From NCBI GenBank assembly GCA_964618415.1, contig CAZUAT010000003.1, positions 1 through 64,000 on the forward strand: a DNA stretch of 64,000 bases. The letters are read 5' to 3'. The first letter of the stretch is position 1; the number at the start of each line of letters is the position of its first letter. Under the pieces are notes generated by a model. It searched no databases, had not been told where the DNA came from, and saw only the letters and a program-made list of their open reading frames with translations. The position numbers and the translations under genes are program-made. The DNA comes from JACTMI01 sp964618415 (lineage in GTDB: Bacteria > Acidobacteriota > Thermoanaerobaculia > Multivoradales > JAGPDF01). Of this stretch, positions 26,067-34,901 are shown piece by piece.

Positions 26067-26468
26067 GTGAGCGAAGCGACCCCCTCGCAGTTCTACGGCA
26101 CGGGCCGGCGTAAGACCGCCACCGCGCGTGTCTTTCTCAAGCCCGGTGCCGGGACCGTTCAGGTCAACGGCCGGGACCTCGACAACTACTTCCCCAGCGA
26201 GGTTCTGCGCATGGTCGTGCGCCAGCCGCTGGTGCTGACCGAGACCGGCGAGAAGTTCGACATCTACGCCACGGTCGAGGGCGGCGGCTACGCCGGCCAG
26301 GCCGGCGCGGTGCGTCACGGCATCAGCCGGGCCCTGCTGGAGTTCGACGTCGCGCTGCGCGAACGGCTCAAGTCGGCCGGTCTGCTGACCCGCGACCCGC
26401 GCAAGAAGGAACGCAAGAAGTACGGCCGCGCCGGCGCCCGCAAGCGCTTCCAGTTCAGCAAGCGCTGA
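26067..26468 (+). CDS. rpsI: 30S ribosomal protein S9
   Basis: 133 residues. The GTG at 26067 is preferred because AAGGAG lies just upstream; an in-frame TTG at 26052 would swallow that site. It shows FYGTGRRKTATARVFL at 9-24, VEGGGYAGQAGAVRHGISRAL near 69-89, and ends with the basic tail KRFQFSKR, whose final Lys-Arg contacts P-site tRNA in relatives. It is co-transcribed with rplM. Confidence 0.97.
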   Translation: MSEATPSQFYGTGRRKTATARVFLKPGAGTVQVNGRDLDNYFPSEVLRMVVRQPLVLTETGEKFDIYATVEGGGYAGQAGAVRHGISRALLEFDVALRERLKSAGLLTRDPRKKERKKYGRAGARKRFQFSKR

Positions 26469-26494
26469 GCGTGCCGAGGATCCAAGGAGAAATC

Positions 26495-27271
26495 GTGGCC
26501 GACATCACCATGCAGGAGCTGCTCGAAGCGGGCGTCCACTTCGGGCACCAGACGCGGCGCTGGAATCCGAAGATGAAGCCGTACATCTTCGGTCGCCGCA
26601 ACGGCATCTACATCATCGACCTGGCCAAGACGCTGCGCGCGTTCCGCGAGGCTGCCGCCTTCGTCGAGGGGCTCGGGCGTGAGGGTCGGCGTCTGCTGTT
26701 CGTGGGCACCAAGCGGCAGGCGCAGGACGTCATCGCCGAGGAGGCGCGTCGTTGCGGCCAGTACTCGGTCAGCCATCGCTGGCTGGGAGGGTCGCTGACC
26801 AACTTCGTGACCATCCGCCAGTCGATCGAGAAGATGCTCGACATCGAGGCGCGGCTGGCGGACGACAAGGGCGTGCACACGAAGAAGGAGCGCCTGCGCA
26901 TGGAGCGCGAGCTCGAGCGCATGACCCGGAACCTGTCGGGCGTGCGGGATCTCGAGGCGCTGCCGGACGCGCTGTTCGTCGTCGATCCGAAGAAGGAAGC
27001 GATCGCGGTTGCCGAGGCGAACAAGCTCGGCATCCCGGTGATTGCCATCGTCGACACGAACTGCGATCCGGAGCTGATCGACTACGTCATTCCGGGCAAC
27101 GACGACGCGATCCGGACCATCCGCCTGTTCACCAGCCGCATCGCCGACGCGTACCTGGCCGGCGCCCAGCGGCTGCAGCAGGATCTGATGGTCGAGGCCA
27201 AGGACGCGCCGGAGACGCCGGGCGCTACTGCGGCCGACGCCGCAGCGGAGGCCGCCGCACCGACGGCTTGA
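26495..27271 (+). CDS. rpsB: 30S ribosomal protein S2
   Basis: 258 residues. The GTG at 26495 is chosen because AAGGAGA precedes it and the protein then starts as the family does (MADITMQELLEAGVHFGHQ). Signature regions are RWNPKMKPYIFGRRNGIYIIDL and PDALFVVDPKKEAIAVAEA. It ends in an Ala/Pro-rich tail. S2 joins the 30S subunit late and helps anchor S1. It follows rpsI by 26 bases and leads into tsf-pyrH-frr. Confidence 0.97.
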   Translation: MADITMQELLEAGVHFGHQTRRWNPKMKPYIFGRRNGIYIIDLAKTLRAFREAAAFVEGLGREGRRLLFVGTKRQAQDVIAEEARRCGQYSVSHRWLGGSLTNFVTIRQSIEKMLDIEARLADDKGVHTKKERLRMERELERMTRNLSGVRDLEALPDALFVVDPKKEAIAVAEANKLGIPVIAIVDTNCDPELIDYVIPGNDDAIRTIRLFTSRIADAYLAGAQRLQQDLMVEAKDAPETPGATAADAAAEAAAPTA

Positions 27272-27290
27272 CCGGACATCCCTCCGCCCG

Positions 27291-27309
27291 GGGCGCCGCG
27301 ACGGCGCCC
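27291..27309 (+). terminator. Hairpin between rpsB and tsf
   Basis: GGGCGCCG-CGA-CGGCGCCC forms a perfect eight-base stem with a three-base loop 20 bases after rpsB. There is no T run, so it may act as an attenuator or mRNA-stabilising hairpin rather than a full terminator. The rest of the 157-base gap shows a TTGTCA at 27346 but no good -10. Confidence 0.4.
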
Positions 27310-27428
27310 GTGAAAATCGTCAGCCGATCGTCGTACGGGAGATGCTTGTCACTTTCGTGTGCAGGGCGGATTTCGAATTGGCAGGGCAACGAGCAGCACC
27401 GCAGAAGATGCGGGCGAGGAGAGGAACG

Positions 27429-28085
27429 ATGCAGATCACGGCACAGATGGTCAAGGAGCTGCGCGAGCGCACGGGCGCCGGCATGATGGATTGCAAGGCG
27501 GCACTGGCGGAGGCCGGTGGCGACATGGAGAAGGCGGTCGACCTGCTGCGCAAGAAGGGGCTCGCCGCCGCGGCCAAGAAGGCCGGCCGCGTGGCCGCCG
27601 AGGGTACTGTGGCCTCCTACATTCACGCCGGCGGCAAGATCGGCGTGCTGGTGGAGGTCAATTCGGAGACCGACTTCGTCGCCAAGACGGACGATTTCCA
27701 GCAGCTGGTGCGCGACATCGCGATGCACATCGCGGCCGCCGAGCCGCGCTACGTGCGCCGCGAGGAGGTCACGGAGGAGGTCCTCGCGCACGAGCGTGCG
27801 ATCTACCGCGAGCAGGCTGCGGCCTCCGGCAAGCCGGCCAACGTGGTCGAGAAGATCGTCGAGGGCAAGATGGAGAAGTTCTACGGCGAGGCGTGCCTGC
27901 TCGAGCAGCCGTTCGTCAAGAACCCGGACCTCACGGTCGGCCAGATGGTCAACGAGGCGGTGGCGAAGATCGGCGAGAACATCCAGGTGCGCCGCTTCAC
28001 CCGCTTCAAGCTGGGCGAGGGAATCGAGAAGCAGCAGGCGGACTTCGCGGCCGAGGTGGCGGCGGCCGCGGGGCAGGGCGCCTGA
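27429..28085 (+). CDS. tsf: Elongation factor Ts
   Basis: 218 residues from the ATG at 27429 (GAGAGGAACG upstream). It begins with the EF-Ts N-terminal domain (KELRERTGAGMMDCKAALAE, signature 1). NSETDFVAKTDDFQ follows near 78-91, where the Thr-Asp-Phe-Val stretch enters the EF-Tu nucleotide site. Length is between the short Thermus form and E. coli EF-Ts, with one core domain shortened. It exchanges GDP for GTP on EF-Tu. It belongs to the conserved rpsB-tsf-pyrH-frr cluster. Confidence 0.96.
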   Translation: MQITAQMVKELRERTGAGMMDCKAALAEAGGDMEKAVDLLRKKGLAAAAKKAGRVAAEGTVASYIHAGGKIGVLVEVNSETDFVAKTDDFQQLVRDIAMHIAAAEPRYVRREEVTEEVLAHERAIYREQAAASGKPANVVEKIVEGKMEKFYGEACLLEQPFVKNPDLTVGQMVNEAVAKIGENIQVRRFTRFKLGEGIEKQQADFAAEVAAAAGQGA

Positions 28086-28104
28086 GCCGGGGCCAACCGC
28101 AACG

Positions 28105-28839
28105 ATGAGCGGCGGGCCGGTCTGGAAGCGCGTTCTTCTCAAGCTGTCGGGCGAGGCCCTGATGGGCCAGCACAGCTTCGGCATCGACGGCGCCGTCGTC
28201 GGGCAGATCGCCAGCGAGATCGCCGAGGTTCACGACCTCGGGGTCGAGCTGGCGATCGTGGTCGGCGGCGGCAACATCATCCGCGGCGTCACCGCGTCGG
28301 ATCGGGGCATCGACCGGGTGACTGGCGACAACATGGGGATGCTGGCGACAGTCATCAACGCGCTGGCGCTCCAGGACGCGCTCGAGAAGAAGCAGGTCCC
28401 AACGCGGGTCCAGACGGCGATCGAGATCCGCGCCGTCGCCGAGCCGGTCATTCGCCGGCGGGCCATCCGCCATCTCGAGAAGGGCAGGGTGGTGATCTTC
28501 GCCGCCGGCACCGGCAATCCGTTCTTTACGACGGATTCGGCCGCCGCGCTGCGCGCCAACGAGATTCACGCCCAGGTACTGATCAAGGCAACGCGGGTCG
28601 ACGGTGTCTATACCGCCGACCCGCGGCTCGATCCGCAGGCCCGGCTGCTGCCCGAGGTCACGTACCAGCAGGTCCTCGAACGCGACCTTCGCTTCATGGA
28701 CGCGGCGGCCATCAGCCTGTGCCGCGAGAACGGGCTGCCGATCGCCGTGTTCAACCTCACGCATCCGGGCAACATCCGGCGCGTGGTCTGCGGCGAGCAG
28801 GTCGGCTCGATCGTGCGCCGCGAGCTTTCCGGCGGTTGA
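28105..28839 (+). CDS. pyrH: Uridylate kinase
   Basis: 244 residues from the ATG at 28105. Amino-acid-kinase fold: KRVLLKLSGEALMG at the N-terminus, VVGGGNIIRG near 52-61, DNMGMLATVINALALQ near 75-90, FAAGTGNPFFTTDSAAALRA near 132-151, and KATRVDGVYTADPR near 162-175. It phosphorylates UMP to UDP and is hexameric and GTP-activated in relatives. It follows tsf by 19 bases. Confidence 0.96.
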   Translation: MSGGPVWKRVLLKLSGEALMGQHSFGIDGAVVGQIASEIAEVHDLGVELAIVVGGGNIIRGVTASDRGIDRVTGDNMGMLATVINALALQDALEKKQVPTRVQTAIEIRAVAEPVIRRRAIRHLEKGRVVIFAAGTGNPFFTTDSAAALRANEIHAQVLIKATRVDGVYTADPRLDPQARLLPEVTYQQVLERDLRFMDAAAISLCRENGLPIAVFNLTHPGNIRRVVCGEQVGSIVRRELSGG

Positions 28840-28884
28840 CAGGCAGCAGGCCGCGAAGCAGGATCGCCGGCGAAGGAGATCGTC

Positions 28885-29439
28885 ATGAAGGAAGTTCTCG
28901 AGGAGGCCGAGCTCAAGATGCAGCACGTCGTGGAGCACCTGCACGACGAACTCAAGCGCCTGCGCACAGGCCGTGCTTCGGTGCAGATGCTCGACGGAGT
29001 CCAGGTCGAGTACTACGGCTCGATGGTGCCGCTCAAGAGCGTCGCGACGCTGACCGTCGCCGATGCGACGATGATCGTCGCGCAGCCGTTCGATGCGTCG
29101 CAGATCTCGCACATCGAACGCGCGCTGCTCAAGTCCGACCTGGGGGTCAACCCGTCCAACGACGGCAAGGTGATCCGGATCCCCATCCCGCAGCTCACCG
29201 AGGAGCGGCGCAAGGAGCTGGTCCGCAAGGCGCACGACATGGCCGAGCAGGCTCGCACTGCAGTGCGCGCGGCGCGCCGGGACGCCAACGAGGTGTTCAA
29301 GAAGGCGGGTAAGGACGGCGAGATCGGTTCCGACGACGAACACCGCGCGCACGAGGACGTGCAGAAGCTCCACGATCGCTACATCGAGGAGATCGGAAAG
29401 GCGCTCGAGCACAAGGAAAAGGACATCCTGACGGTCTGA
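28885..29439 (+). CDS. frr: Ribosome recycling factor
   Basis: 184 residues with GAAGGAGAT upstream of the ATG. Typical RRF text: LKRLRTGRASVQMLDGVQVEYYGS near 27-50, then PFDASQISHIERALLKSDLGVNPS and the hinge ELVRKAHDMAEQARTAVRAARRDA. It forms the three-helix bundle and beta/alpha domain that split post-termination ribosomes with EF-G. It is the last gene of the translation cluster before the isoprenoid pair. Confidence 0.97.
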   Translation: MKEVLEEAELKMQHVVEHLHDELKRLRTGRASVQMLDGVQVEYYGSMVPLKSVATLTVADATMIVAQPFDASQISHIERALLKSDLGVNPSNDGKVIRIPIPQLTEERRKELVRKAHDMAEQARTAVRAARRDANEVFKKAGKDGEIGSDDEHRAHEDVQKLHDRYIEEIGKALEHKEKDILTV

Positions 29440-29462
29440 CGACCGTACCGGAGCGTGAGCAC

Positions 29463-30239
29463 ATGCCTGCCGCCGACCGGCCCGACGGACCTCGCGACGT
29501 CGCGGCCGGTTTTTCGTTCGAGGACCATCCTCCCGTGCTGTTCCACGCGGTCGTCCCGGCCGCCGGGATGGGCGACCGTTTCGGGGGCGCCAAGCAGTTT
29601 GCCCCGGTAGCCGGCCGCCCGCTGCTGGCCTGGTCGATCGACCGGCTGCTCGCGGCCGGTGCGACGAGCGTCGTAGTGGTGCTGCCGGCGGCGGACGTCG
29701 CCACGGCGCCGCAACGGCTGACGAGCGATGCTCGCGTGACCTACGCTGCGGGCGGCGCAACGCGGCAGGCTTCGGTGGCCGCAGGCCTAGCTTCCTCGCC
29801 TGCAGGCGCGGGTGACATGGTCGCGGTCCACGATGGCGCCCGGGCCGCGGTCGACCCGCTGGACGTGCGCGCCGTCGTCGCCGCGGCCAAGGACGGAGGG
29901 GGCGCCGTGCTCGGTCGCCCGCTGGTCGACACGATCAAGCAGGTGGCCGGCGATCGGATCGTGCGGACGGTCGAGCGAGAGCTGCTGCGGCGCGCCGAGA
30001 CCCCGCAGGTTTTTCGCCGCGAGCTGCTCGAGCAGGCGCTCGCCGCGGCGGACGCGGACGGGTTCGTCGGTACCGACGAGGCGTCGCTGATCGAGCGCCT
30101 GGGGGGTGTCGTGGTCCGCCTGGTCATGGCTCGACGGCCCAACCCCAAGGTCACCTGGCTGCACGATCTCGAATCGGTCGCCCGCCTGCTGGGCGATCGC
30201 ACCGGCGTCGCCACGGCGCCGGCTCCGGAGGGGCGATGA
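29463..30239 (+). CDS. ispD: 2-C-methyl-D-erythritol 4-phosphate cytidylyltransferase IspD
   Basis: 258 residues from the ATG at 29463 (GGAG upstream). A GTG at 29535 would start the protein at VLFHAVVPAAG, closer to family length, so the first 24 residues are uncertain. Core motifs are VVPAAGMGDRFGGAKQF (CTP loop), VAVHDGARAAV near 120-130, and the C-terminal TDEASLIERLGG. It makes CDP-methylerythritol in the MEP isoprenoid pathway. ispF overlaps its stop (ATGA), but no uppS, cdsA or dxr follows frr. Confidence 0.93.
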   Translation: MPAADRPDGPRDVAAGFSFEDHPPVLFHAVVPAAGMGDRFGGAKQFAPVAGRPLLAWSIDRLLAAGATSVVVVLPAADVATAPQRLTSDARVTYAAGGATRQASVAAGLASSPAGAGDMVAVHDGARAAVDPLDVRAVVAAAKDGGGAVLGRPLVDTIKQVAGDRIVRTVERELLRRAETPQVFRRELLEQALAAADADGFVGTDEASLIERLGGVVVRLVMARRPNPKVTWLHDLESVARLLGDRTGVATAPAPEGR

Positions 30240-30727
30240 GCACACGGCTGCGGATCGGGCAGGGCTACGACGTCCATCGCCTGGCGCCTGGGCGCCGGCT
30301 GATGCTGGGCGGCGAGCAGATTCCGTTCGAGCTCGGGCTGGAGGGTCACAGCGACGCCGACGTGCTGCTGCATGCCCTGTGCGATGCGATCCTCGGTGCC
30401 GCCGGTCTGGGCGACATCGGGCGACTTTTTCCGCCCGGCGATCCGCGCTGGAAGGATGCCGCCGGCGTCGAGCTGCTGACGATCGTCGTCGAGGCGGCGC
30501 GCCAGCGCGGCTGGCGGGTGATCAACTGCGACCTGACCCTCGTCGCCGAGGCGCCCCGGATCGCTCCGTACAGCGCGGCGATCCGTGCCCGCATCGCGGC
30601 CGTACTGGGCGTCGGCGCCGAGGAGGTGGGCCTCAAGGCCACCACCCACGAGGGTCTCGGAGCTCTCGGTCGCGGCGAGGGGATGGCGGCGCTCGCTGTC
30701 GCCCTGCTGGGCGGAGTCGACGGATGA
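30236..30727 (+). CDS. ispF: 2-C-methyl-D-erythritol 2,4-cyclodiphosphate synthase IspF
   Basis: 163 residues. Metal ligands lie in GYDVHRL (Asp10 in E. coli numbering) and in the histidine following ADVLLHALCDAILGAAGLGD. HSDADVLLHA and the C-terminal LKATTHEGLGALGRGEG are diagnostic. It is trimeric and converts CDP-ME 2-phosphate to MEcPP. It is translationally coupled to ispD upstream and rlmB downstream by ATGA overlaps. Confidence 0.96.
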   Translation: MSTRLRIGQGYDVHRLAPGRRLMLGGEQIPFELGLEGHSDADVLLHALCDAILGAAGLGDIGRLFPPGDPRWKDAAGVELLTIVVEAARQRGWRVINCDLTLVAEAPRIAPYSAAIRARIAAVLGVGAEEVGLKATTHEGLGALGRGEGMAALAVALLGGVDG

Positions 30728-31440
30728 GCACGGAACGGGTGGTCGGTTTTCACCCCGTGCGCGAAGCGCTGCGCCGCGACCCGGCCGCGGTACGGCGGGT
30801 CCTGGTCGAGCGCGGACGGGCCGGCCAGCGCCGCCGCGAGGTGGAGGGGCTCTGCCGGGCCGCCGGAGTGCCGGTCGTCGAGGTCGAGCCGGCCGAGCTG
30901 GCGCGCTTCGGGCGCGGCGTCTCCAACGGCTTCGGCGCCGAGGTCGACCCCGCGGCTGCAGCCGCGTCGACACGGACCGGCGATCCGAACTTCGTCGTGC
31001 TGGCCGAGGACGTGCAGGATCCGCGCAATCTCGGCGCGCTGCTGCGAGTCTGCGAGGGGGCGGGTGTCGGTCGCGTGCTGGTCCGCGAGCACGGCTCGGC
31101 GCCACTCTCGGAGCTGGCCGTGAAGGCGTCCGCAGGTGCGGCCGCCTGGCTGCAGGTGGAGCCGATCGGCAGCTCGGCGCAGAACCTCGAGCGGCTCAAG
31201 GCGGACGGCTACTGGATCTACGGCCTGGCAATGGACGGCGCGCCGCCGTGGCAGGTCGACCTGACCGGCAAGATCGTTCTGTGCGTCGGCGGCGAGCACC
31301 AGGGGCTGCGGCGCCTGACTCTCGACACGTGCGACCGCCGCATCGGCCTGCCGATGTGCGGCCGCGTCGAGTCGCTCAATCTCGCCACTGCGGCGGCGGC
31401 CGTGCTCTACGAAGCGGTGCGCCAGCGCACCGCCCGCTGA
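30724..31440 (+). CDS. rlmB: 23S rRNA (guanosine-2'-O-)-methyltransferase RlmB/SpoU family
   Basis: 238 residues. An N-terminal L30e-like substrate domain (VVGFHPVREALRRD, about 1-75) precedes a SPOUT knot domain. SPOUT motif 1 is LAEDVQDPRNLGALLRVCEGAG near 92-113, motif 2 VLCVGGEHQGLRR near 182-194, and motif 3 IGLPMCGRVESLNLATAAA near 205-223. These match RlmB, which methylates G2251 of 23S rRNA; a tRNA substrate cannot be excluded. It ends the plus-strand run and converges on the protease gene with a three-base gap. Confidence 0.92.
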   Translation: MSTERVVGFHPVREALRRDPAAVRRVLVERGRAGQRRREVEGLCRAAGVPVVEVEPAELARFGRGVSNGFGAEVDPAAAAASTRTGDPNFVVLAEDVQDPRNLGALLRVCEGAGVGRVLVREHGSAPLSELAVKASAGAAAWLQVEPIGSSAQNLERLKADGYWIYGLAMDGAPPWQVDLTGKIVLCVGGEHQGLRRLTLDTCDRRIGLPMCGRVESLNLATAAAAVLYEAVRQRTAR

Positions 31441-31443
31441 CCT

Positions 31444-33219
31444 CTACTCGCCGAGCGCCGCATAGCGCACCAGGCTGTACCGCTTGCCCTGTGCCTCCCG
31501 CAGCCGGGCCGCGAGCGCCTCGTGCCGCTCGTCCCATCCGGTCCAGCGCGCGAAGAAAGCGGCGGCCTGCGCCGGATCGCCGGCACGCTGCTGCGCCAGC
31601 ACTTCGGTGAGCAGCGCTCGCACGACGCCCGGATAGCGCGCCAGGTCGGCGGTCAGCCGCCCGTCGTCTGCGAACGCGATCAGGCCGCGCTCGAGGAAGA
31701 AGTTGAACTGCGCCAGCTGCATGGTCTGGTACGGCTGGTCGGGTCTCGGGCGATGGTTCTGCAGGGTGCGCAGGATGCCACCGGCGCGCACCGCGGTCAG
31801 CCGGGCGTCGTCGATCGTCCCGGCGGCGTGGAATCGCTCGTGGGCGAACAGCGACACGAGATCCGACTTCATCTCCTCGAGTGCGTCGGCCCACGACTGC
31901 AGCGCCTGGTCGAGCGGACGGCCATCCGCCGTCCGGTCGACACCCAGGTAGTGGCCGATCTCGTGCCACAGGGTGCGGTAGAGCCCGCCCTCCGGTGCCA
32001 GTGCGCCGGCGAGCTCGGGCACCATGGCGGCGCGCCAGCGCGCCGCCGCCGACTCGGCCAGCTCCGAGTGGGTGATGATGTTGGCGCGCATCAGAATCGT
32101 GCGGCCGTAGCGGCGCGCGAACAGCGCGTCGTTCGGCAGGATGGTCGCGGTATTGGTGCCGCGGGCCTGACCGAAGTCCGCCACCACGTGGTACACCCCG
32201 ACCGGGATGTCGGTGCGGACGGTGCGGTCGGACTCCCAGGGCAGGGCGTTCTCGATCTCCTGGAGTCCGCCGAGACCGCGCGCCAGTGCTGCCGTGGCGG
32301 CATCATCGCGCACCAGCAGCGACAGGCTGTGGAACGCCTTGACCCCGAACAGCGCGTCATCGTAGGTCTCGTAGGCGCCGATCTGCGCGTTGAGGTGGAG
32401 GTAGCGCCCGGTCACCCACGCGGCGTCGCCACTCTCGTAGTCGTTGGTCAGCAGATCGCGTCCGCGGTTGCGCAGGTAGCGGGCGAACTCCGGGTCGTCG
32501 GCCTCGACCGCGTCGGCGGCGCGGAACAGGTGATGCTTCACCGCGACCAGCTCGTCGGCCCAGGCGACTGCGTACGGCACCGCGTAGAGCCGCTGCGGAT
32601 CGGGCTGGCCGGCCAGGGCCGCGAGGCGATCTGCCAGACCCGGGTGGAGTTCGCTCAGCGCCGGATGGCGAGCCAGCGCGGCGCGATCGGCGGCCAGCTG
32701 CCCTGCTTCGGCGCGGCGCACGGCGGTGCGCTCACCCAGGATCGCATCGCGTTCGGCGGGGTGCGCGGCGAGAAACGCCTCGACCTCTGCGGCGGTGATC
32801 CCCCACGGCCAGACCGCCTTGCCCGGACTCTCCGGCGCGGTGCCGAGGAACGGCTCGCGCCGGTTCTCGAGCGTGGTGGCGATCGGCCCCTGGAACAGCC
32901 GGTAGAGCGTCGCCAGGTCCTCTCTGGCGCCGGGCTCTGCCAGTCGCTGGCGCGCTGCCGCCGCCTCCGGGTGCCGCTGGTCTTCGTAGACCCGCTGCAG
33001 GATCTCGCCGGCGGCGAGAAGTTCGCCGACCGCGGCGCGCTCGCCCGGTGAAAGGGACGAGAGGTCGGGCGCCAGGCGGACGGTGCGCGTCGTCGCCAGC
33101 AGGGCAGCGGCCTGCTGGGGCGACCATGCGCCGATCGGCGGGTCGGCGGAAGCGGCGGCAGCAGGGAGCAACGCGACGGCGGTCAGGGCGGTGAGCCGAA
33201 GCAGCGTTCGAGTGGCCAT
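31444..33219 (-). CDS. Secreted M49 (dipeptidyl-peptidase III)-like metalloprotease
   Basis: 591 residues with a signal peptide (MATRTLLRLTALTAVALLPAAAASA). The zinc site is WHEIGHYLG with H419, E420 and H423, followed by EEMKSDL near 448-454, in which E449 corresponds to the zinc ligand of the DPP III EEC(R/K)A(D/E) motif. Classical M49 enzymes have the hexapeptide HExxGH; this protein has the pentapeptide HExxH form known from a few thermophile DPP III proteins. Other M49-like segments include VNDALF-type ILPNDALF and FNFFLERGL. It probably cleaves small peptides in the periplasm. It is alone on its strand. Confidence 0.82.
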   Translation of the reverse strand: MATRTLLRLTALTAVALLPAAAASADPPIGAWSPQQAAALLATTRTVRLAPDLSSLSPGERAAVGELLAAGEILQRVYEDQRHPEAAAARQRLAEPGAREDLATLYRLFQGPIATTLENRREPFLGTAPESPGKAVWPWGITAAEVEAFLAAHPAERDAILGERTAVRRAEAGQLAADRAALARHPALSELHPGLADRLAALAGQPDPQRLYAVPYAVAWADELVAVKHHLFRAADAVEADDPEFARYLRNRGRDLLTNDYESGDAAWVTGRYLHLNAQIGAYETYDDALFGVKAFHSLSLLVRDDAATAALARGLGGLQEIENALPWESDRTVRTDIPVGVYHVVADFGQARGTNTATILPNDALFARRYGRTILMRANIITHSELAESAAARWRAAMVPELAGALAPEGGLYRTLWHEIGHYLGVDRTADGRPLDQALQSWADALEEMKSDLVSLFAHERFHAAGTIDDARLTAVRAGGILRTLQNHRPRPDQPYQTMQLAQFNFFLERGLIAFADDGRLTADLARYPGVVRALLTEVLAQQRAGDPAQAAAFFARWTGWDERHEALAARLREAQGKRYSLVRYAALGE

Positions 33220-33303
33220 GCGGGAAGGCTATCGAAAATGGCGTCCGCAGGACGCCGGCGCCCTGGGCTAGACTCGCGCGTCAACGACCGGGGGGAGACG
33301 CCG

Positions 33304-33699
33304 ATGAAGCCGCTTGCCCGATTTCAGGAGACCGCTTACGCGCTGCTGCGCATCGTCGCCGGGTTCCTGTTCATGCAGCACGGCCTTCAGAAATGCTTTG
33401 GTCTGCTCGGCGGCCAGGTCGCCCAGCAGCCGCTGATGATCGTCGGCGGCTGGATCGAGCTGGTGACCGGCGTACTGATCGCCGTGGGGCTGTTCGCCGG
33501 CTGGGCGGCGTTTCTGGCCAGCGGCATGATGGCGTGCGCCTACTTCATGGTGCACGCCAAGGGCGGCTTCTGGCCGATCGTCAACCGCGGCGAGCTGGCG
33601 GCCCTCTTCAGCTTCGTCTTCCTCTACATCGCCACCCGCGGGTCGGGGATCCTGTCGCTCGACAAACTGCGCGGCGGGCGCGGACGCAGCCGGAGGTAG
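33304..33699 (+). CDS. DoxX-family membrane protein
   Basis: 131 residues from the ATG at 33304 with GGGGGAGA upstream. Four hydrophobic helices (about 12-32, 45-64, 67-87, 95-115) and the motif RIVAGFLFMQHGLQKCFG near 17-34 are typical of DoxX. Family members are small inner-membrane proteins linked to quinone or redox stress in some species, but the function is mostly undefined. A TAGACT hexamer at 33269-33274 may be its -10. It converges with argH. Confidence 0.85.
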   Translation: MKPLARFQETAYALLRIVAGFLFMQHGLQKCFGLLGGQVAQQPLMIVGGWIELVTGVLIAVGLFAGWAAFLASGMMACAYFMVHAKGGFWPIVNRGELAALFSFVFLYIATRGSGILSLDKLRGGRGRSRR

Positions 33700-33704
33700 G
33701 CCGG

Positions 33705-34901
33705 TCAGTCGACCGGGCGGGCGAGCTCGGCAGCGACGCGACGGTAGGCCTCGCGGAACGGCACCCCCTCCTCGAGCACCAGGCGGTGGGCGCGCTCGGC
33801 CGCGAACAGCTCGGGCGCCAGCGCGATGCGATCCCGCCGGAAGCGCACCTTCGGCAGCGTCGTCGCGAGCAGGTCGCACGCGGCGCGAGCCAGATCGGCG
33901 GAGCGGAACAGCGGCGCCTTGAGCAGCTGCAGGTCGCGGTGGTAGCCGCTGGGCAGCTTCGCCGGGATCAGCAGGGCCTCGACGAGAGCAGAGATCGCGG
34001 ACGCCGTGCGGCCGCGTAGCAGCTCGTAGAGGTCGGGGTTGCGCTTCTGCGGCATGATCGAGGAGCCGGTGGTCAGCTCGTCGGGCAGCTCGACGAATCC
34101 GAACTCGGCGCTCGCGTAGAGCACCAGATCGGCCGCGAGCCGCCCGAGATCGCCGGCCAGCAGCGCCAGTTCGAAGAGCAGCTGCGCCTCCGCTTTGCCG
34201 CGCGACAGCTGGACGGCGGTAGCCGGCTCGTGCACGCTGGCGAACCCGAGCGCGGCGCGGGTGGCCTCGCGGTCGATGGGCAGGCCAGGCGTCCCGTATC
34301 CCGCTGCCGATCCGAGCGGATTGCGATCGATGCGGCGGCGGCAGGCGAGCAGGCCTTCGGCGTCGTCGTCGAGCTCGGCGGCGAACCCTCCGGCCCAGTC
34401 CGCCACCGAAGACGGCATGGCGCGCTGCAGGTGGGTGTAACCGGGCAACGGCAGGTCCGCGTGAAGGTCGGCCAGCTGACGGAGGCTGCCGGCGACACCG
34501 CCGACCGCGGCGGCGATCTCGACGCACTCGTCGCGCATCCAGAGACGCAGTGCGGCGAGCACTTGGTCGTTGCGCGAGCGTCCCAGATGCACCCGGCCGC
34601 CGGCGGCGCCGATGCGTTCGGTCAGGCGCCGTTCGAGGGCCGTATGGACGTCCTCGTCGTCGAGCTCGACGCGCCAGCGCCCGGCGGCGTGCTCGGCGGC
34701 GAGCGCTTCGAGTCCAGAGCGGATCGCCTCGAAGTCCGAGGTCGACAGCAGACCGACCCCGAGCAGCATGGCGGCGTGGGCGATCGAGGCGCGCACGTCG
34801 CAGGCGACGAGCCGGTCGTCGAGCGCGTGATCTTCGCCGGCGGTGTAGGCCAGCACGCGGCGGTCGAGTGGTGCGCCCTTGTCCCACAGCCGACCGCTCA
34901 C
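33705..34901 (-). CDS. argH: Argininosuccinate lyase with short C-terminus
   Basis: 398 residues from a GTG overlapping the argE stop (GTGA). Superfamily motifs are HLGRSRNDQV near 105-114, GYTHLQRAMP near 151-160, and the signature GSSIMPQKRNPD near 277-288. The protein ends shortly after GVPFREAYRRVAAELARPVD, whereas E. coli ArgH has about 60 more residues there; the active-site residues are all retained. It cleaves argininosuccinate to arginine and fumarate and is the last gene of the operon. Confidence 0.93.
   Translation of the reverse strand: MSGRLWDKGAPLDRRVLAYTAGEDHALDDRLVACDVRASIAHAAMLLGVGLLSTSDFEAIRSGLEALAAEHAAGRWRVELDDEDVHTALERRLTERIGAAGGRVHLGRSRNDQVLAALRLWMRDECVEIAAAVGGVAGSLRQLADLHADLPLPGYTHLQRAMPSSVADWAGGFAAELDDDAEGLLACRRRIDRNPLGSAAGYGTPGLPIDREATRAALGFASVHEPATAVQLSRGKAEAQLLFELALLAGDLGRLAADLVLYASAEFGFVELPDELTTGSSIMPQKRNPDLYELLRGRTASAISALVEALLIPAKLPSGYHRDLQLLKAPLFRSADLARAACDLLATTLPKVRFRRDRIALAPELFAAERAHRLVLEEGVPFREAYRRVAAELARPVD

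Noticed and set aside
33220..33303. Bidirectional promoter between the protease and DoxX genes
   Set aside because: Only a TAGACT hexamer was found, without a -35 on either strand; too weak to list as a promoter pair.
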